The notes: a model not told the origin generated them from the letters alone. DNA of 64,000 bases from JANNSX01 sp041397825 (GCA_041397825.1 JAWKVX010000004.1:62001-126000), one strand, 5' to 3'; positions 1 through 8,725 are shown, numbered from the stretch's first letter. A program made the numbers and translations.

Positions 1-437
1 CTCTCCCACTGGCCGAACAGGGCGACGTAGAGGAAGCAGGCACCCGCGATCGAAGCGAGCTTCCAGCCACCGAGCCGGTAGCCGGCGAATGCGGCTACCA
101 AGATCACCCCCACCCATGAGAAGCGTGGAATGACGATCGTTCCGCCAAATAGCTTGAAGCCTTTCGAGAGAAGGCCGAAGGCGAAATCGAGAGGCACGCT
201 CAGAATGTCGGTGTAGAGGCGTGTCGCCCAGCTGAGATTGACCTTGAGGAAGGTCATGATCGCCGAGACCCATTGGGCGATTGGCACGATCTGACTTGCC
301 GGATAGTCGCTCGCCCATGGGATGAGAGTGCGATCGAGCGCGAGCACCAGCGTCAAGCCGCCGAGGGCAAGCCACGTCCAACCCCAGACCGACGGCATGC
401 GCAATGCCAGGCGCTCGGGAGCGGCCGCGACCGTCAT
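1..437 (-). CDS. proW: Glycine betaine/proline ABC transporter permease, ProW-like (partial)
   Basis: Inner-membrane permease of an osmoprotectant ABC importer; it would pass betaine- or proline-type solutes from the binding protein into the cytoplasm. Only the first 145 codons are in the window and the reading frame stays open to the edge. The start ATG (437-435) overlaps the TGA of the ATPase gene in an ATGA, so the two are translationally coupled. Visible are a short cytoplasmic tail, a first membrane segment (about residues 18-34), a region ending in a VNLSWATRLYTDIL-type stretch, and a second hydrophobic segment near residue 110 onward. This matches the N-terminal part of ProW/OpuAB permeases, whose transport domain comes later. 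Identity rests mainly on the operon; the substrate is inferred. Confidence 0.82.
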   Translation of the reverse strand, partial: MTVAAAPERLALRMPSVWGWTWLALGGLTLVLALDRTLIPWASDYPASQIVPIAQWVSAIMTFLKVNLSWATRLYTDILSVPLDFAFGLLSKGFKLFGGTIVIPRFSWVGVILVAAFAGYRLGGWKLASIAGACFLYVALFGQWE

Positions 438-1528
438 GGTGCGCGCGCCTGCTCTCGGCCGGCGAGAAGATCGATGACGCTCTCGGGCGTCACCTCGCCG
501 ACCAGCCGGCCAGCGTCGTCCATGACTCCGAAGCTCCGCTTCGCCTCGACGATGTCAGCGGCAAAGCTCGCGACCTTGTCGGCGACCCTGACCGAATGAG
601 CAGGGGCAGCCCCGGCGGCGACCGGCTGCATGATCCGGCCGGCCGACATGACCTTGGAGCGTTGGACGTCGCGCGTGAACTCGGCCACGTACTCGGTCGC
701 CGGATGCAGCACGAGCTCCTCGGGCGAGCCGACTTGGATGATCTCGCCGTCCTTCATGATGGCAATTCGGTCGGCGAGGCGGATCGCCTCGTCAAAATCG
801 TGCGTGATGAAGACGATCGTCTTCTTGAGCACGCTTTGGAGCCGCATGAGCTCCGATTGCATCTCGCGCCGGATCAGGGGATCGAGTGCGGAGAACGGCT
901 CGTCGAGGAACCAGATCTCCGGTTTGACGGCGAGACTGCGGGCAATGCCGACGCGCTGCTGCTGTCCGCCCGAGAGCTCGCGCGGATAATGACCTTCGCG
1001 ACCTTTCAGGCTGACGAGTTCTATGACGTCGCGTGCCCGAGCTTCGCGCGTGGCTCGGTCGACGCCCTGGACCGAGAGCGGGAATGCCACGTTCTCCAGC
1101 ACGGTCAGATGCGGCAACAGGGCGAAGTGCTGAAAGACCATGCCCATCTTGTGGCGGCGGATATTGATCAGCTCATCGGGCGTGGCCTTAAGCAGGTCCT
1201 TGCCGTCGAGGTCGACCTCTCCGGCGGTCGGCTCGATGAGTCGCGAGAGGCAGCGCAACAGGGTCGACTTGCCGGAGCCCGAAAGCCCCATGATGATGAA
1301 GATTTCGCCTTCGCGGACGCTGACGGAGCAGTTCCGGACGGCGCCGATGATATGCGCTTCGGCCAGATCCGCAGATGTCAGTGCGTCACCCCGTTGAGCG
1401 AGGAGCTCCGCCGCACCCTTGCCGTAGAGCTTCCAGACATTGCGACAGGCGAGCTTCACGACCGACGCATCGGTCTCGGCGGGGTGGCTCGCCGTGATCC
1501 CAGAGGGGGCGTTCATGCTGTCATCCAA
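434..1528 (-). CDS. proV: Glycine betaine/proline ABC transporter ATP-binding protein, ProV-like
   Basis: ATPase subunit that powers uptake of quaternary-amine osmoprotectants at the inner membrane. The 364-residue protein has the ProV architecture: an N-terminal extension with the family's KLYGKG element, Walker A GLSGSGKST at residues 81-89, signature LSGGQQQ at 185-191, Walker B IWFLDEP at 205-211, and a short C-terminal tail corresponding to a reduced CBS/regulatory region (GVMDDAGRLVGEVTPESV). It lies downstream of the binding-protein gene and overlaps the permease start by 4 bases. Met5 is an equally possible start. A perfect hairpin in the 66-base gap to the upstream gene probably sets relative expression. 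Family assignment is firm; the preferred solute cannot be read from the sequence. Confidence 0.93.
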   Translation of the reverse strand: MDDSMNAPSGITASHPAETDASVVKLACRNVWKLYGKGAAELLAQRGDALTSADLAEAHIIGAVRNCSVSVREGEIFIIMGLSGSGKSTLLRCLSRLIEPTAGEVDLDGKDLLKATPDELINIRRHKMGMVFQHFALLPHLTVLENVAFPLSVQGVDRATREARARDVIELVSLKGREGHYPRELSGGQQQRVGIARSLAVKPEIWFLDEPFSALDPLIRREMQSELMRLQSVLKKTIVFITHDFDEAIRLADRIAIMKDGEIIQVGSPEELVLHPATEYVAEFTRDVQRSKVMSAGRIMQPVAAGAAPAHSVRVADKVASFAADIVEAKRSFGVMDDAGRLVGEVTPESVIDLLAGREQARAP

Positions 1529-1545
1529 CCGCTGGACGAAAACGG

Positions 1546-1580
1546 ATGGCGGCGAAGACCCGCTAAGGCTTCGCCGCCAT
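1546..1580 (-). promoter_or_regulatory. Intercistronic hairpin between proX and proV
   Basis: Perfect 11-base inverted repeat: ATGGCGGCGAA (1546-1556) and TTCGCCGCCAT (1570-1580) with a 13-base loop. It lies just after the binding-protein stop and before the ATPase start. There is no T-run, so it does not look like a full terminator. Such elements commonly protect the 3' end of the binding-protein message or attenuate transcription, giving binding protein in excess over the membrane components. The structure is seen; the role is inferred. Confidence 0.6.
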
Positions 1581-1594
1581 CACAGAGCAGGTGC

Positions 1595-2566
1595 TTACTC
1601 AGCCCAGGCGCGCCACTTGGCCTCGTTGGCATCGACCCATGCAGCCGCCACCTCTTCGATGGACTTGCCGTCGAGATCGACCTGGCCGGAGAGAGCATTC
1701 AGCTCGGCGGCCTCGATCTGATAGGCCTTGGCGACCTTGTAGGCGACCGGCCACTTGTCCTTCATGCCGGCCCACGAGTATTTCCAGATCTCGCCGTGCG
1801 GCTTGCCGCAATCATGCGCCTTGTCAGGATTGGAGCCCCAGGCCGGATCCTCGTAGCACTCCTTCGTGTACTCCGGGAACTCGACCCATTCGCCTTCGTA
1901 TTTGGCGGGCGCCCAGTGCGGGGAATAGACCCACAGCATGATCGGCGCCTTGCGCTGATAGGCGGAGTCGAGCTCGGCGAACATGGCCCCGTCCGTGCCG
2001 GCATGAACGACCACGAAGGGCAGGCCGAGAGCGTCGACGCGCTCATCGTCGAACCCTTCCCAGGTCACCGGGCCACCCAGATAGCGACCCTTGTCACCGG
2101 TCTCGGGAGTCGAGAAGGCCTTGGCGCAGGCTGCGTCCTTGAGCGCCTCCCAGTTCGGTAGACCCGGGCACTTCTCCTTCATGTAGAGTGGGTACCACCA
2201 CTCTTCCTTGGCCTTCGGTCCAAGCTCGCCGAGGCGCTCGGTCTGCCCGGTGGCATCGGATGCCTTCATCGCCTCGCCGGCGGTCGTGTCCCAATACTCG
2301 AGCGCCACCGTGAGGTCGCCGTTCGTCAGGCCGGTGGTCAGACTGGAGAGATAGTCGCCGGTCGGATACTCGACGGTGTAGCCGAGCTTCTCGAGAATGC
2401 CGCCCAGAATGCGGGCGTTGATGTTGACGCTCGTCCAATCGAAAAGCGCTATTTTGATCGGATCACTCGATTCCGGCACCTCTGCGGACGCGATCGGTGG
2501 CGATACGGCCGCCAAGACCGCAACAGCGCTGGCTGCTGCCATCGCTTTGGTGAAGAAGCTCCTCAT
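1595..2566 (-). CDS. proX: Glycine betaine/proline ABC transporter substrate-binding protein, ProX/OpuAC-like
   Basis: Periplasmic receptor of the osmoprotectant importer encoded downstream (order proX-proV-proW). The 323-residue protein starts with a Sec signal (MRSFFTKAMAAASAV, hydrophobic core, cleavage expected after ASA near residue 25). The mature part has the OpuAC-type sequence, including EYWDTT and many tryptophans (WWYPLY, SPHWAPAKY, EWVEFPEY) of the kind that form an aromatic box for quaternary amines. The ATG at 2566 follows an AGGAGG ribosome-binding site. The open frame runs much further upstream, to 3721, but that part is antisense to kup and is not this gene. The exact ligand (betaine, proline betaine, choline) is not decided. 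Confidence 0.92.
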   Translation of the reverse strand: MRSFFTKAMAAASAVAVLAAVSPPIASAEVPESSDPIKIALFDWTSVNINARILGGILEKLGYTVEYPTGDYLSSLTTGLTNGDLTVALEYWDTTAGEAMKASDATGQTERLGELGPKAKEEWWYPLYMKEKCPGLPNWEALKDAACAKAFSTPETGDKGRYLGGPVTWEGFDDERVDALGLPFVVVHAGTDGAMFAELDSAYQRKAPIMLWVYSPHWAPAKYEGEWVEFPEYTKECYEDPAWGSNPDKAHDCGKPHGEIWKYSWAGMKDKWPVAYKVAKAYQIEAAELNALSGQVDLDGKSIEEVAAAWVDANEAKWRAWAE

Positions 2567-2700
2567 GCGTTTCCTCCTGACAAGGCCCATGTTGGGCACG
2601 ACGCTTTCCGACGGTTGTTCCGGCGGACCCGCCGACGCGGTTGGCAGGCAATTAAGCCTAGGAGGACCGCTCGAAGCAAGCTGGTTGGCAGGAAAATGTC

Positions 2701-4611
2701 TCAAATGTTCATCTGGCTGCCGAGCTCCACGAGCCGGCCCGACGGAATGTGATAGAAATCGGTCACGTCGGCAGCGACCTTTGTGAGCCCGATGAAGACC
2801 TTGTCCTGCCAGACGGGCAGGCCGGACTTGGCATCTGAAACATAGCGAAAGCGGCTGAGGAAGAAGGAGGTCTGCATCAGATCGAAATGCAGACCCTGCT
2901 TGCGCGATAGTGCCAAGAGCTTCTGCACGTCCGGCCGCTCCATATAGCCGACCTTTGCGATGATCCGGAGCACGCCGTCGCTCAGCGTCTCGACCTCGAT
3001 CTTCTCCTCGCTCGGGACGCGCGGTGTCTGCAGTGTTCGGATCGTGAAGACGATGTTCATTTTGTGAAGCACCTTGTTGTGCTTCAGGTTGTGCAGCAGT
3101 GAGGCCGGCGCACTGTCGGGGTCGGCGGTCAGGAAGACGGCGGTGCCGGGCACCCGGTGCGGCTTCGACCGACGAAGCATTTTGACGAGCTGGCCGATCG
3201 GCACGCTGTCCCGGCGCACCTTGGCACGGACATAGCGCGTGCCACGGTCCCAGGTCCACATGGTGATCGCCAGAAAGAGGCCGAAGACGATCGGTAGATA
3301 GCCGCCATCCGTGAACTTCACGAGGTTGGCCGAGAAGAAGGCGAGGTCGACAACGAGGAAAGGGATGAGCACGCCGGCAGCCAGCCATTTCGACCAGCCC
3401 CAGAGCCAGCGGGCGACGATAAATCCGAGCAACGTGTCGACGGTCATGGCGCCGGTCACGGCGATGCCATAGGCCGAGGCTAGGTTCGAGGACGAGCGGA
3501 AGACCAGCACCAGCGTGACGACGCCGAGGAACAGGAGCGCTGTGACCTGGGGCATGTAGATCTGCCCCATCATGGTCTCGGAGACATGCTTGATCTTCAA
3601 GCGCGGCAGCAGGCCGAGCTGGATGGCTTGCTGGGTGAGCGAGTAAGCTCCAGTGATGACCGCCTGGCTGGCGATGATGGTGGCCACCGTCGCCAGAATG
3701 ACGAGGGGCAGCAGGCCCCATTCCGGCGCCATAAGGAAGAACGGGTTCTCGGCGGCCGAGGGGTGGCTCAAGACGAGAGCGCCCTGGCCCAGATAGTTGA
3801 TGGCAAGGGCCGGCAGCACCAGCGTCGACCAGGCGATCCGGATCGGCCGTTTGCCGAAATGGCCCATGTCGGCATAGAGCGCCTCGCCGCCGGTGACGGC
3901 CAGGACCACGGCGCCGAGTACGACGAATCCGATTTCACCATGCGTCACCAGAAACCAGACACCATAGGTCGGATTGAACGCGTGGAAGATCTGCGGATCG
4001 TCGGCGATGTGGATCAGCCCCAGCACAGCCAGGGTCAGAAACCAAACCACCATGATCGGACCGAAGAGAGCTGCGACGCTGCCGGTTCCGCGACTCTGCA
4101 CTGCGAACAGGCCGGTCAAAATGACCAATGCGATCGGCAGCACATAAGGCTCGAGGACAGGCGTGACGAGCGAGAGGCCCTCGACCGCCGACAACACGGA
4201 TATGGCTGGCGTGATCACCGCGTCGCCATAGAAGAGCGCGGCGCCGGCGATGCCAAGCGCGAGCACTGCTCCGGTGCGCCGTCCGAGCGCGGAATGGGCC
4301 AGTGCCATGAGCGAGAGCGTGCCGCCCTCGCCCTTGTTGTCGGCCCGCATGAAGAACACGACGTACTTCAGCGTCACAGTCACGATCAGTGCCCATAGCA
4401 ATAGCGACACGATGCCTATGACCGTCGTCGGCAGAAGCGGGCCGCTATGCGCAATCGATTCCCGGAGCGCATAGAGCGGGCTCGTGCCGATGTCGCCATA
4501 GACGACACCGGCAGCGCCCAGCACGAGGAGGAGCGTTCGGCGGGGGGAGTGTGAGCTGTCGTGCGCCTCGTCAGCGGAGCTGGCCGATGCGGCAGCGTCT
4601 TGATGGCTCAT
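2701..4611 (-). CDS. kup: Low-affinity potassium uptake protein Kup
   Basis: Inner-membrane K+/H+ symporter of the KUP/HAK/KT family. The 636-residue product has the family's usual length. After a polar N-terminus of about 25 residues comes the diagnostic first segment containing GVVYGDIGTSPLYALRE; roughly twelve membrane segments follow to about residue 440, then a cytoplasmic tail with GTAVFLTADPDSAPASLLHN. The ATG at 4611 gives the expected N-terminus, although the frame is open upstream to 4920 and the ribosome-binding site is weak. The gene faces away from the OmpA/BON operon across a 538-base gap and lies just upstream of the osmoprotectant operon, on the same strand but with its own 134-base gap. 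Grouping of K+ and osmolyte uptake fits osmotic adaptation. Confidence 0.95.
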   Translation of the reverse strand: MSHQDAAASASSADEAHDSSHSPRRTLLLVLGAAGVVYGDIGTSPLYALRESIAHSGPLLPTTVIGIVSLLLWALIVTVTLKYVVFFMRADNKGEGGTLSLMALAHSALGRRTGAVLALGIAGAALFYGDAVITPAISVLSAVEGLSLVTPVLEPYVLPIALVILTGLFAVQSRGTGSVAALFGPIMVVWFLTLAVLGLIHIADDPQIFHAFNPTYGVWFLVTHGEIGFVVLGAVVLAVTGGEALYADMGHFGKRPIRIAWSTLVLPALAINYLGQGALVLSHPSAAENPFFLMAPEWGLLPLVILATVATIIASQAVITGAYSLTQQAIQLGLLPRLKIKHVSETMMGQIYMPQVTALLFLGVVTLVLVFRSSSNLASAYGIAVTGAMTVDTLLGFIVARWLWGWSKWLAAGVLIPFLVVDLAFFSANLVKFTDGGYLPIVFGLFLAITMWTWDRGTRYVRAKVRRDSVPIGQLVKMLRRSKPHRVPGTAVFLTADPDSAPASLLHNLKHNKVLHKMNIVFTIRTLQTPRVPSEEKIEVETLSDGVLRIIAKVGYMERPDVQKLLALSRKQGLHFDLMQTSFFLSRFRYVSDAKSGLPVWQDKVFIGLTKVAADVTDFYHIPSGRLVELGSQMNI

Positions 4612-4849
4612 GATGCCGGTGGCTGGTGCCCGGGCACATCGCTCGGGCCTCGCGTCCCTTGGGTCTGATGGGCTTGGCGTTGCGGGCTGGCTCTCTGGGG
4701 CGAGCAGGTCGTACCAGAGGCCAATCGGATGTTGCGTCGCAATATACTCCAAAGCACCGGTCCCGCAATGCCTCCGAGGTGCGAGCGATGTTGTTCCCCC
4801 CGGCCGGCCCCCGGGCGGACCGGCGCAGATCAGGGCCACGGGCGAGAAA

Positions 4850-4865
4850 TTGATTTCCGAATCAA
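4850..4865. promoter_or_regulatory. Dyad TTGATT-N4-AATCAA, possible operator
   Basis: Perfect 6-base inverted repeat with a 4-base centre, 17 bases upstream of the -35 element at 4882. Position and symmetry suit a regulator site for the rightward promoter or for kup. No regulator is identified. Confidence 0.3.
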
Positions 4866-4881
4866 AGGTTAAGAAGTGCGC

Positions 4882-4910
4882 TTGGAATGGTCTTCGGGCT
4901 TCACTATAGT
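4882..4910 (+). promoter_or_regulatory. Sigma-70-type promoter for the OmpA/BON operon
   Basis: TTGGAA (4882-4887), 17-base spacer, TATAGT (4905-4910). The -35 matches consensus at 4 of 6 and the -10 at 5 of 6, with ideal spacing. The predicted start near 4917 coincides with the foot of a hairpin and leaves a leader of about 230 bases before the ATG at 5150. Confidence 0.5.
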
Positions 4911-4916
4911 GGTTAG

Positions 4917-4936
4917 ACACCGGGGTTGCCCGGTGT
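4917..4936 (+). other. Hairpin at predicted transcript 5' end
   Basis: Perfect 8-base stem ACACCGGG / CCCGGTGT with loop GTTG, starting where transcription from the 4882-4910 promoter should begin. A 5'-terminal hairpin of this kind can stabilise a message. No T-run follows, so it is not a terminator. Confidence 0.4.
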
Positions 4937-5149
4937 GGTCACGGCTCCGCAAAACGAGAGTCGACCGAGGGGTGGGAGGCAAGACCGGAGCCGAGGTGGC
5001 CAAGCGACACGACGGCAGCTCAGTCGGCTGATCGTCGGTGTGTGCGTGGCGCCATTGGACGCCGGAATTAGCTTCTCGTGCGTGGAAAGGCCCGCCGGTC
5101 TGGTTACGTCGGGCGAGCGTTGGGACTGCGGTACGGGGAGTTCGCCGGG

Positions 5150-8100
5150 ATGAGATGCAAACCTTCGCGCTGGCTGTGGGGCCTGCTCCCGCTGGCGCTG
5201 TTGGCGGCTGCCGCCATCCTCGTCGGCCGCGGCGGCATCGAGGCCGACCTGCAGGATCGCACGCGCTATGCCCTCGAGGAAGCCGGGATCGACTGGGCAG
5301 GCTCAAGCTTCGTCGGACGCGATGCCTCCATGACCGGCGAGGCGTTCGACGAGGGGGATCGCGAACGGGCGCTCGACATCATACGCAACACCTGGGGCGT
5401 GCGCCAGGCCGTCGACCAGGCCGGTCTCGCAGACGAGATCCGCCCTTATATGTGGTCTGCAACCCTGGAGGGCAGCAGGCTGACGATGGAGGGCTATGCG
5501 CCAGACGATTCGGAGCGGAGGCTGCTACTCGATCGGGTGGAGAGCGTCTTTCGAGACGCCTCCGTCGACTCGCGGCTCGAGATCGGCCGCGGTGTGCCGA
5601 ACCGCGACCGTTGGCGGGGGGCCGTCGAGTTCGCACTCAACCAGCTCGTAGGATTGGAGGCTGGCGAGGTGTCCCTGTCAGACCTCGACCTGACGATCCG
5701 CGGCCGTGCCAGGACGGTCGAGAGCTTCAAGACCGTGAAAGCAGCTTTGGCCGGCCGGTTGCCGCGCGGCGTCAAGCTCGTGTCCGACGCGGTCACGCCG
5801 CCGGTCGCCGATCCTTATCTCCTCAACGTGGCATTCTCCGGTGGCCGGCTCTCGATCGATGGTCATGCATCGGATCAAGCGGCAATCGGAGCGATCGCCG
5901 ACGCCGCCAAGCGCTCGTTCCCGGGACAGCGCGCCGAGATCAAGATCGAGATCGCCGGCGGCGCGCCCGAAAATTGGGGCGACGCGGCCGCTATCCTCCT
6001 CGAGCAGATGGCCAGGCTCGAAGAAGGCTTCGCGACGATCCGCAACGAGAGCATCGACTTCTCCGGCACGGCCGCAGAGCAGGACACCGCCGAGGCGGTG
6101 GAGACCGCCGTTCGGGAGAACGTGCCGGCGAACTTTCGAGCCCAGGCCAACGTCTCTTACAAGCAAGCGCGGCTGGCCGAGGTTCGGCCCTACACGCTCA
6201 ATGCAACTTATGCCGACGGCCGGCTGTCGATCGATGGCTATGCTCCGGATGCGTCCAGCATGGCGGCGATCGAGAGCGAGGCAAGGCGCCGCTTCCCGAC
6301 CGCGGCGCCGGAGGTCAAGATCGAGCTTGGTGCAGGTGCGCCCGACGGTTGGCCCGATGCGGTGCGCGGCGTCCTCGTCGAGCTGGCGCGCCTCGAAGAG
6401 GGTTTCGCCGCGCTCCGCGACGACACGATCGACGTGACCGGCACGGCCAGCGACCAGGCCACGGCCGACGAGGTCAAGCGCACCCTGGAGACGGGCATGC
6501 CGACGGGCTTCCGCTCGACCGCCAGCATTTCCGCCAAGGCGCCCGAGGTCGCGGAGATCAGCCCCTACATCTTCAACGTGGACTATGGCAGCCGCGAGGT
6601 CGTTCTCGACGGCTACGTACCGTCCGAGGCGGATCGTGAGGCGCTGACCCGCTTTGTCGGACGCACCTTTCCGGGCCTCCAGATCGTCGATCGCATGCAG
6701 CTCGGCGCTGGCTCTCCGGACGGTTTCCGCGAAGCGGCTGAAACGGGCATCGAGCAGCTCGGCCGGCTCGACGAGGGGCAGATGCGCATGCGCGACACCG
6801 ACGTCGAGATCACCGGCGTCGCACGCGAGCAGACGGTCGCGGAGAGCGTCCGTTCGGAACTGCGGGGCGGGCTCCCCGGCCGCTATCGATCGACCGAGCG
6901 GATCACGGTCGCGGAGGCTGAGGTCCCGGCCATCGACCCGTTCGTGTGGAGTGCCGATTTCGACAGCCGGCGCCTCGTGCTCGACGGCTACGTGCCGAGC
7001 GAGGATGCGCGGGCCGAGATCGTCGACGAGGCGCGGCGGCGTCTGCCGAACGCCGAGATCGACGACCGAATGCAGCTGGGGAGGAGCAGCATCGACGAGC
7101 AGATCTGGTTGCAACGGACCGACTACGCGCTCGAGCAGCTGGGGCGGCTCAATCCGGGTCGTGTCGAACTCTCGAACGACCGCGTGACCATTCGCGGCGC
7201 CGCCATCGATAGTGCCGCCTACCGCGCAGCCATGACGGCACTGAAGACTATGCCACCCGGCCTTCTGCTGGCGAAGGACGACATCACGGCACCGGTGCCG
7301 GCGGCCTTCCTTTGGACGCTCGTGGCGCGTGGCAACCGTGTGGAGCTCGGCGGCTTCGTGCCGAGCGAGGCGGCACGGGCCGAGCTCGTTGGCGAGGTTC
7401 GCCAGCGATTCCCAGGCCGGCAAATCGACGACTTGATGGAGATCGCTGGCGGCGTCGACGGTCCCGAGCGCGACTGGCTCACCGCCGCGGCCTTGGGCGT
7501 GCGAGCGGTCACAATGGTCGGCGAAGGCGAGGCTCGCCTCGACGGCAAACGCTTGACGGTGACGGGCACAACCGATGTCGAGGATCTGCCTGGACGGATT
7601 GCCGATCTCGTCGGTTCCTCGCTGCCTGGTGGGTATGATGGCTCGGCGACCATCGAGTATGTCGGCACGAGCGAGGCGGAGATCGCAAAGCAGAAGGCCG
7701 ACGAGGAGGCGCGGCTGGCTGAGGAGGAGCGCCTCAAGGAGGAGAGAACGCGCAACTACCGCTGGTCGGCGAGCTATGACGGGCTGAGGCTCGAGATCGA
7801 CGGGTCTGTTCCGGGTGGCTTCGAGCGCAATCGAATTTTGGCGCGGGCGAGGGATCTGCTTCCGAACCGGACTTTCGATGATCGCGCCCGGGACGAGGAT
7901 GGTGCCCCGGTCGGCTGGCTCGATGCCGTCCTCGCCGGACTGGAGCAGCTTGCTCGCCTCGAAAGCGGGCGCTTGGAGGTGGTCGGCCTCAAGATCACGC
8001 TCCATGGCACCACCGACAGCGAGGATACGCTGGCCCGGGCCAAGGCGACCATGCGGTCCGGATTGCCGCGCGGTTATGAAGGGGTGGATGATGTGACCTA

Positions 8101-8584
8101 TGTCGCGCCGCCCGAGCCCGACGTCGAGGAGATCCAGAAGACCGAGGCCAGCAAGAAGACCGTCGATGTAAAGACGGTTGAGAAGAAGATCGAGACCACG
8201 ACCACGCCGCTGGAGCCGAAAGAGTGCGAGGCCGTGCTCAACAACCGCCTGAGACAAGGCAAGCTCTACTTTAGGCGTGACAGCGCTCGGCTCGACGGCC
8301 GGGACCGGAAGACGCTCGAGCCGCTGCTCAAGGTGCTCGAGCGCTGCGAGGGTTCGACGATTCTCATCGCCGGTCACACCGACTCCGATGGGGCCGCCAC
8401 CTACAACCAGCGCTTGTCGGAGCAGCGTGCCCAGGCCGTGGTGGACTTCCTCGTCTCGCTCGGCGCCGATCGGGATCGGCTTACGGCCATCGGCTACGGC
8501 GAGACGAAACCGATCGTCCGTAACAGCGGGCGCGCCAACAAGGCCAAGAACCGCCGCATCGAGTTCGAGGTGCAGCTTCGCTAG
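5150..8584 (+). CDS. Large OmpA-family protein with tandem BON-like repeats
   Basis: Envelope protein of 1144 residues, predicted to be anchored at the inner membrane by one N-terminal segment (about residues 9-25) and to bind peptidoglycan through its C-terminus. After the anchor comes a BON-like unit (ALEEAGIDWAG, then DASMTGEAF), followed by seven units that begin with a PYxWSA-type strand and contain ALxQLxRLExG and a TxxGxA strand. A charged helix (about 842-872, rich in Glu/Lys/Ala) separates units six and seven. The last 120 residues are a complete OmpA domain (LYFRRDSARL, IAGHTDSDG, NRRIEFEVQ). The ATG at 5150 is preceded by GGGGAG; an in-frame ATG lies at 5078. First gene of a three-gene operon. 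Similar proteins occur widely in Hyphomicrobiales, but their exact role is unknown to me. Confidence 0.85.
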   Translation: MRCKPSRWLWGLLPLALLAAAAILVGRGGIEADLQDRTRYALEEAGIDWAGSSFVGRDASMTGEAFDEGDRERALDIIRNTWGVRQAVDQAGLADEIRPYMWSATLEGSRLTMEGYAPDDSERRLLLDRVESVFRDASVDSRLEIGRGVPNRDRWRGAVEFALNQLVGLEAGEVSLSDLDLTIRGRARTVESFKTVKAALAGRLPRGVKLVSDAVTPPVADPYLLNVAFSGGRLSIDGHASDQAAIGAIADAAKRSFPGQRAEIKIEIAGGAPENWGDAAAILLEQMARLEEGFATIRNESIDFSGTAAEQDTAEAVETAVRENVPANFRAQANVSYKQARLAEVRPYTLNATYADGRLSIDGYAPDASSMAAIESEARRRFPTAAPEVKIELGAGAPDGWPDAVRGVLVELARLEEGFAALRDDTIDVTGTASDQATADEVKRTLETGMPTGFRSTASISAKAPEVAEISPYIFNVDYGSREVVLDGYVPSEADREALTRFVGRTFPGLQIVDRMQLGAGSPDGFREAAETGIEQLGRLDEGQMRMRDTDVEITGVAREQTVAESVRSELRGGLPGRYRSTERITVAEAEVPAIDPFVWSADFDSRRLVLDGYVPSEDARAEIVDEARRRLPNAEIDDRMQLGRSSIDEQIWLQRTDYALEQLGRLNPGRVELSNDRVTIRGAAIDSAAYRAAMTALKTMPPGLLLAKDDITAPVPAAFLWTLVARGNRVELGGFVPSEAARAELVGEVRQRFPGRQIDDLMEIAGGVDGPERDWLTAAALGVRAVTMVGEGEARLDGKRLTVTGTTDVEDLPGRIADLVGSSLPGGYDGSATIEYVGTSEAEIAKQKADEEARLAEEERLKEERTRNYRWSASYDGLRLEIDGSVPGGFERNRILARARDLLPNRTFDDRARDEDGAPVGWLDAVLAGLEQLARLESGRLEVVGLKITLHGTTDSEDTLARAKATMRSGLPRGYEGVDDVTYVAPPEPDVEEIQKTEASKKTVDVKTVEKKIETTTTPLEPKECEAVLNNRLRQGKLYFRRDSARLDGRDRKTLEPLLKVLERCEGSTILIAGHTDSDGAATYNQRLSEQRAQAVVDFLVSLGADRDRLTAIGYGETKPIVRNSGRANKAKNRRIEFEVQLR
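5444..7753 (+). repeat. Tandem BON-like coding repeats in the OmpA protein
   Basis: The codon at the conserved Pro of the PY/PF strand falls at 5444, 5813, 6188, 6563 and 6938, with equivalent positions at 7304 and 7754. Steps are 369, 375, 375, 375, 366 and 450 bases. Three consecutive steps are exactly 125 codons; the last is lengthened by the charged helix. The repeats are divergent at the protein level, so this is an old duplication series. Confidence 0.75.
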
Positions 8585-8605
8585 TTTGCTCGAGGAGCCG
8601 TTGTC

Positions 8606-8725
8606 ATGAGCTACCTGTTGGGTCTCGACTACCTCGCCTATCGGCTGTGGCCTTGGCTGCTGGCCGCATTCGTCCTCGGGGCCGTCTGGGGTTGGTTCTC
8701 CTGCCAGCGCGTGGACGACCGATGA
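8606..8725 (+). CDS. 39-residue single-span membrane protein
   Basis: Small gene between the OmpA/BON gene and the helix-hairpin-helix gene. ATG at 8606 follows GAGGAG at 8592-8597; stop TGA at 8723-8725. The product begins MSYLLGLDYLAYRLWPWLL, continues with a hydrophobic stretch AAFVLGAVWGWF and ends in a short charged tail after a single Cys. One membrane span is predicted, with aromatic residues at both ends. Gaps of 21 bases to the upstream gene and 46 bases to the downstream one make co-expression very likely. Function unknown; a small partner of the two envelope proteins is plausible. Confidence 0.65.
   Translation: MSYLLGLDYLAYRLWPWLLAAFVLGAVWGWFSCQRVDDR

Larger units (their letters stand above)
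4612..5149. other. Divergent intergenic region kup / ompA-BON
   Basis: No convincing gene in 538 bases. The kup-side half has open frames on both strands, but they are Pro/Arg/Gly-rich and match nothing known to me. The right part holds a dyad (4850-4865), a good sigma-70 promoter reading right (4882-4910) and a hairpin at the expected transcript start (4917-4936), each listed separately. Confidence 0.5.

Noticed and set aside
1595..3721. 708-residue open frame on the minus strand
   Set aside because: Only 1595-2566 is coding (proX); the rest is antisense to the frame of kup in high-GC DNA and has no family features.
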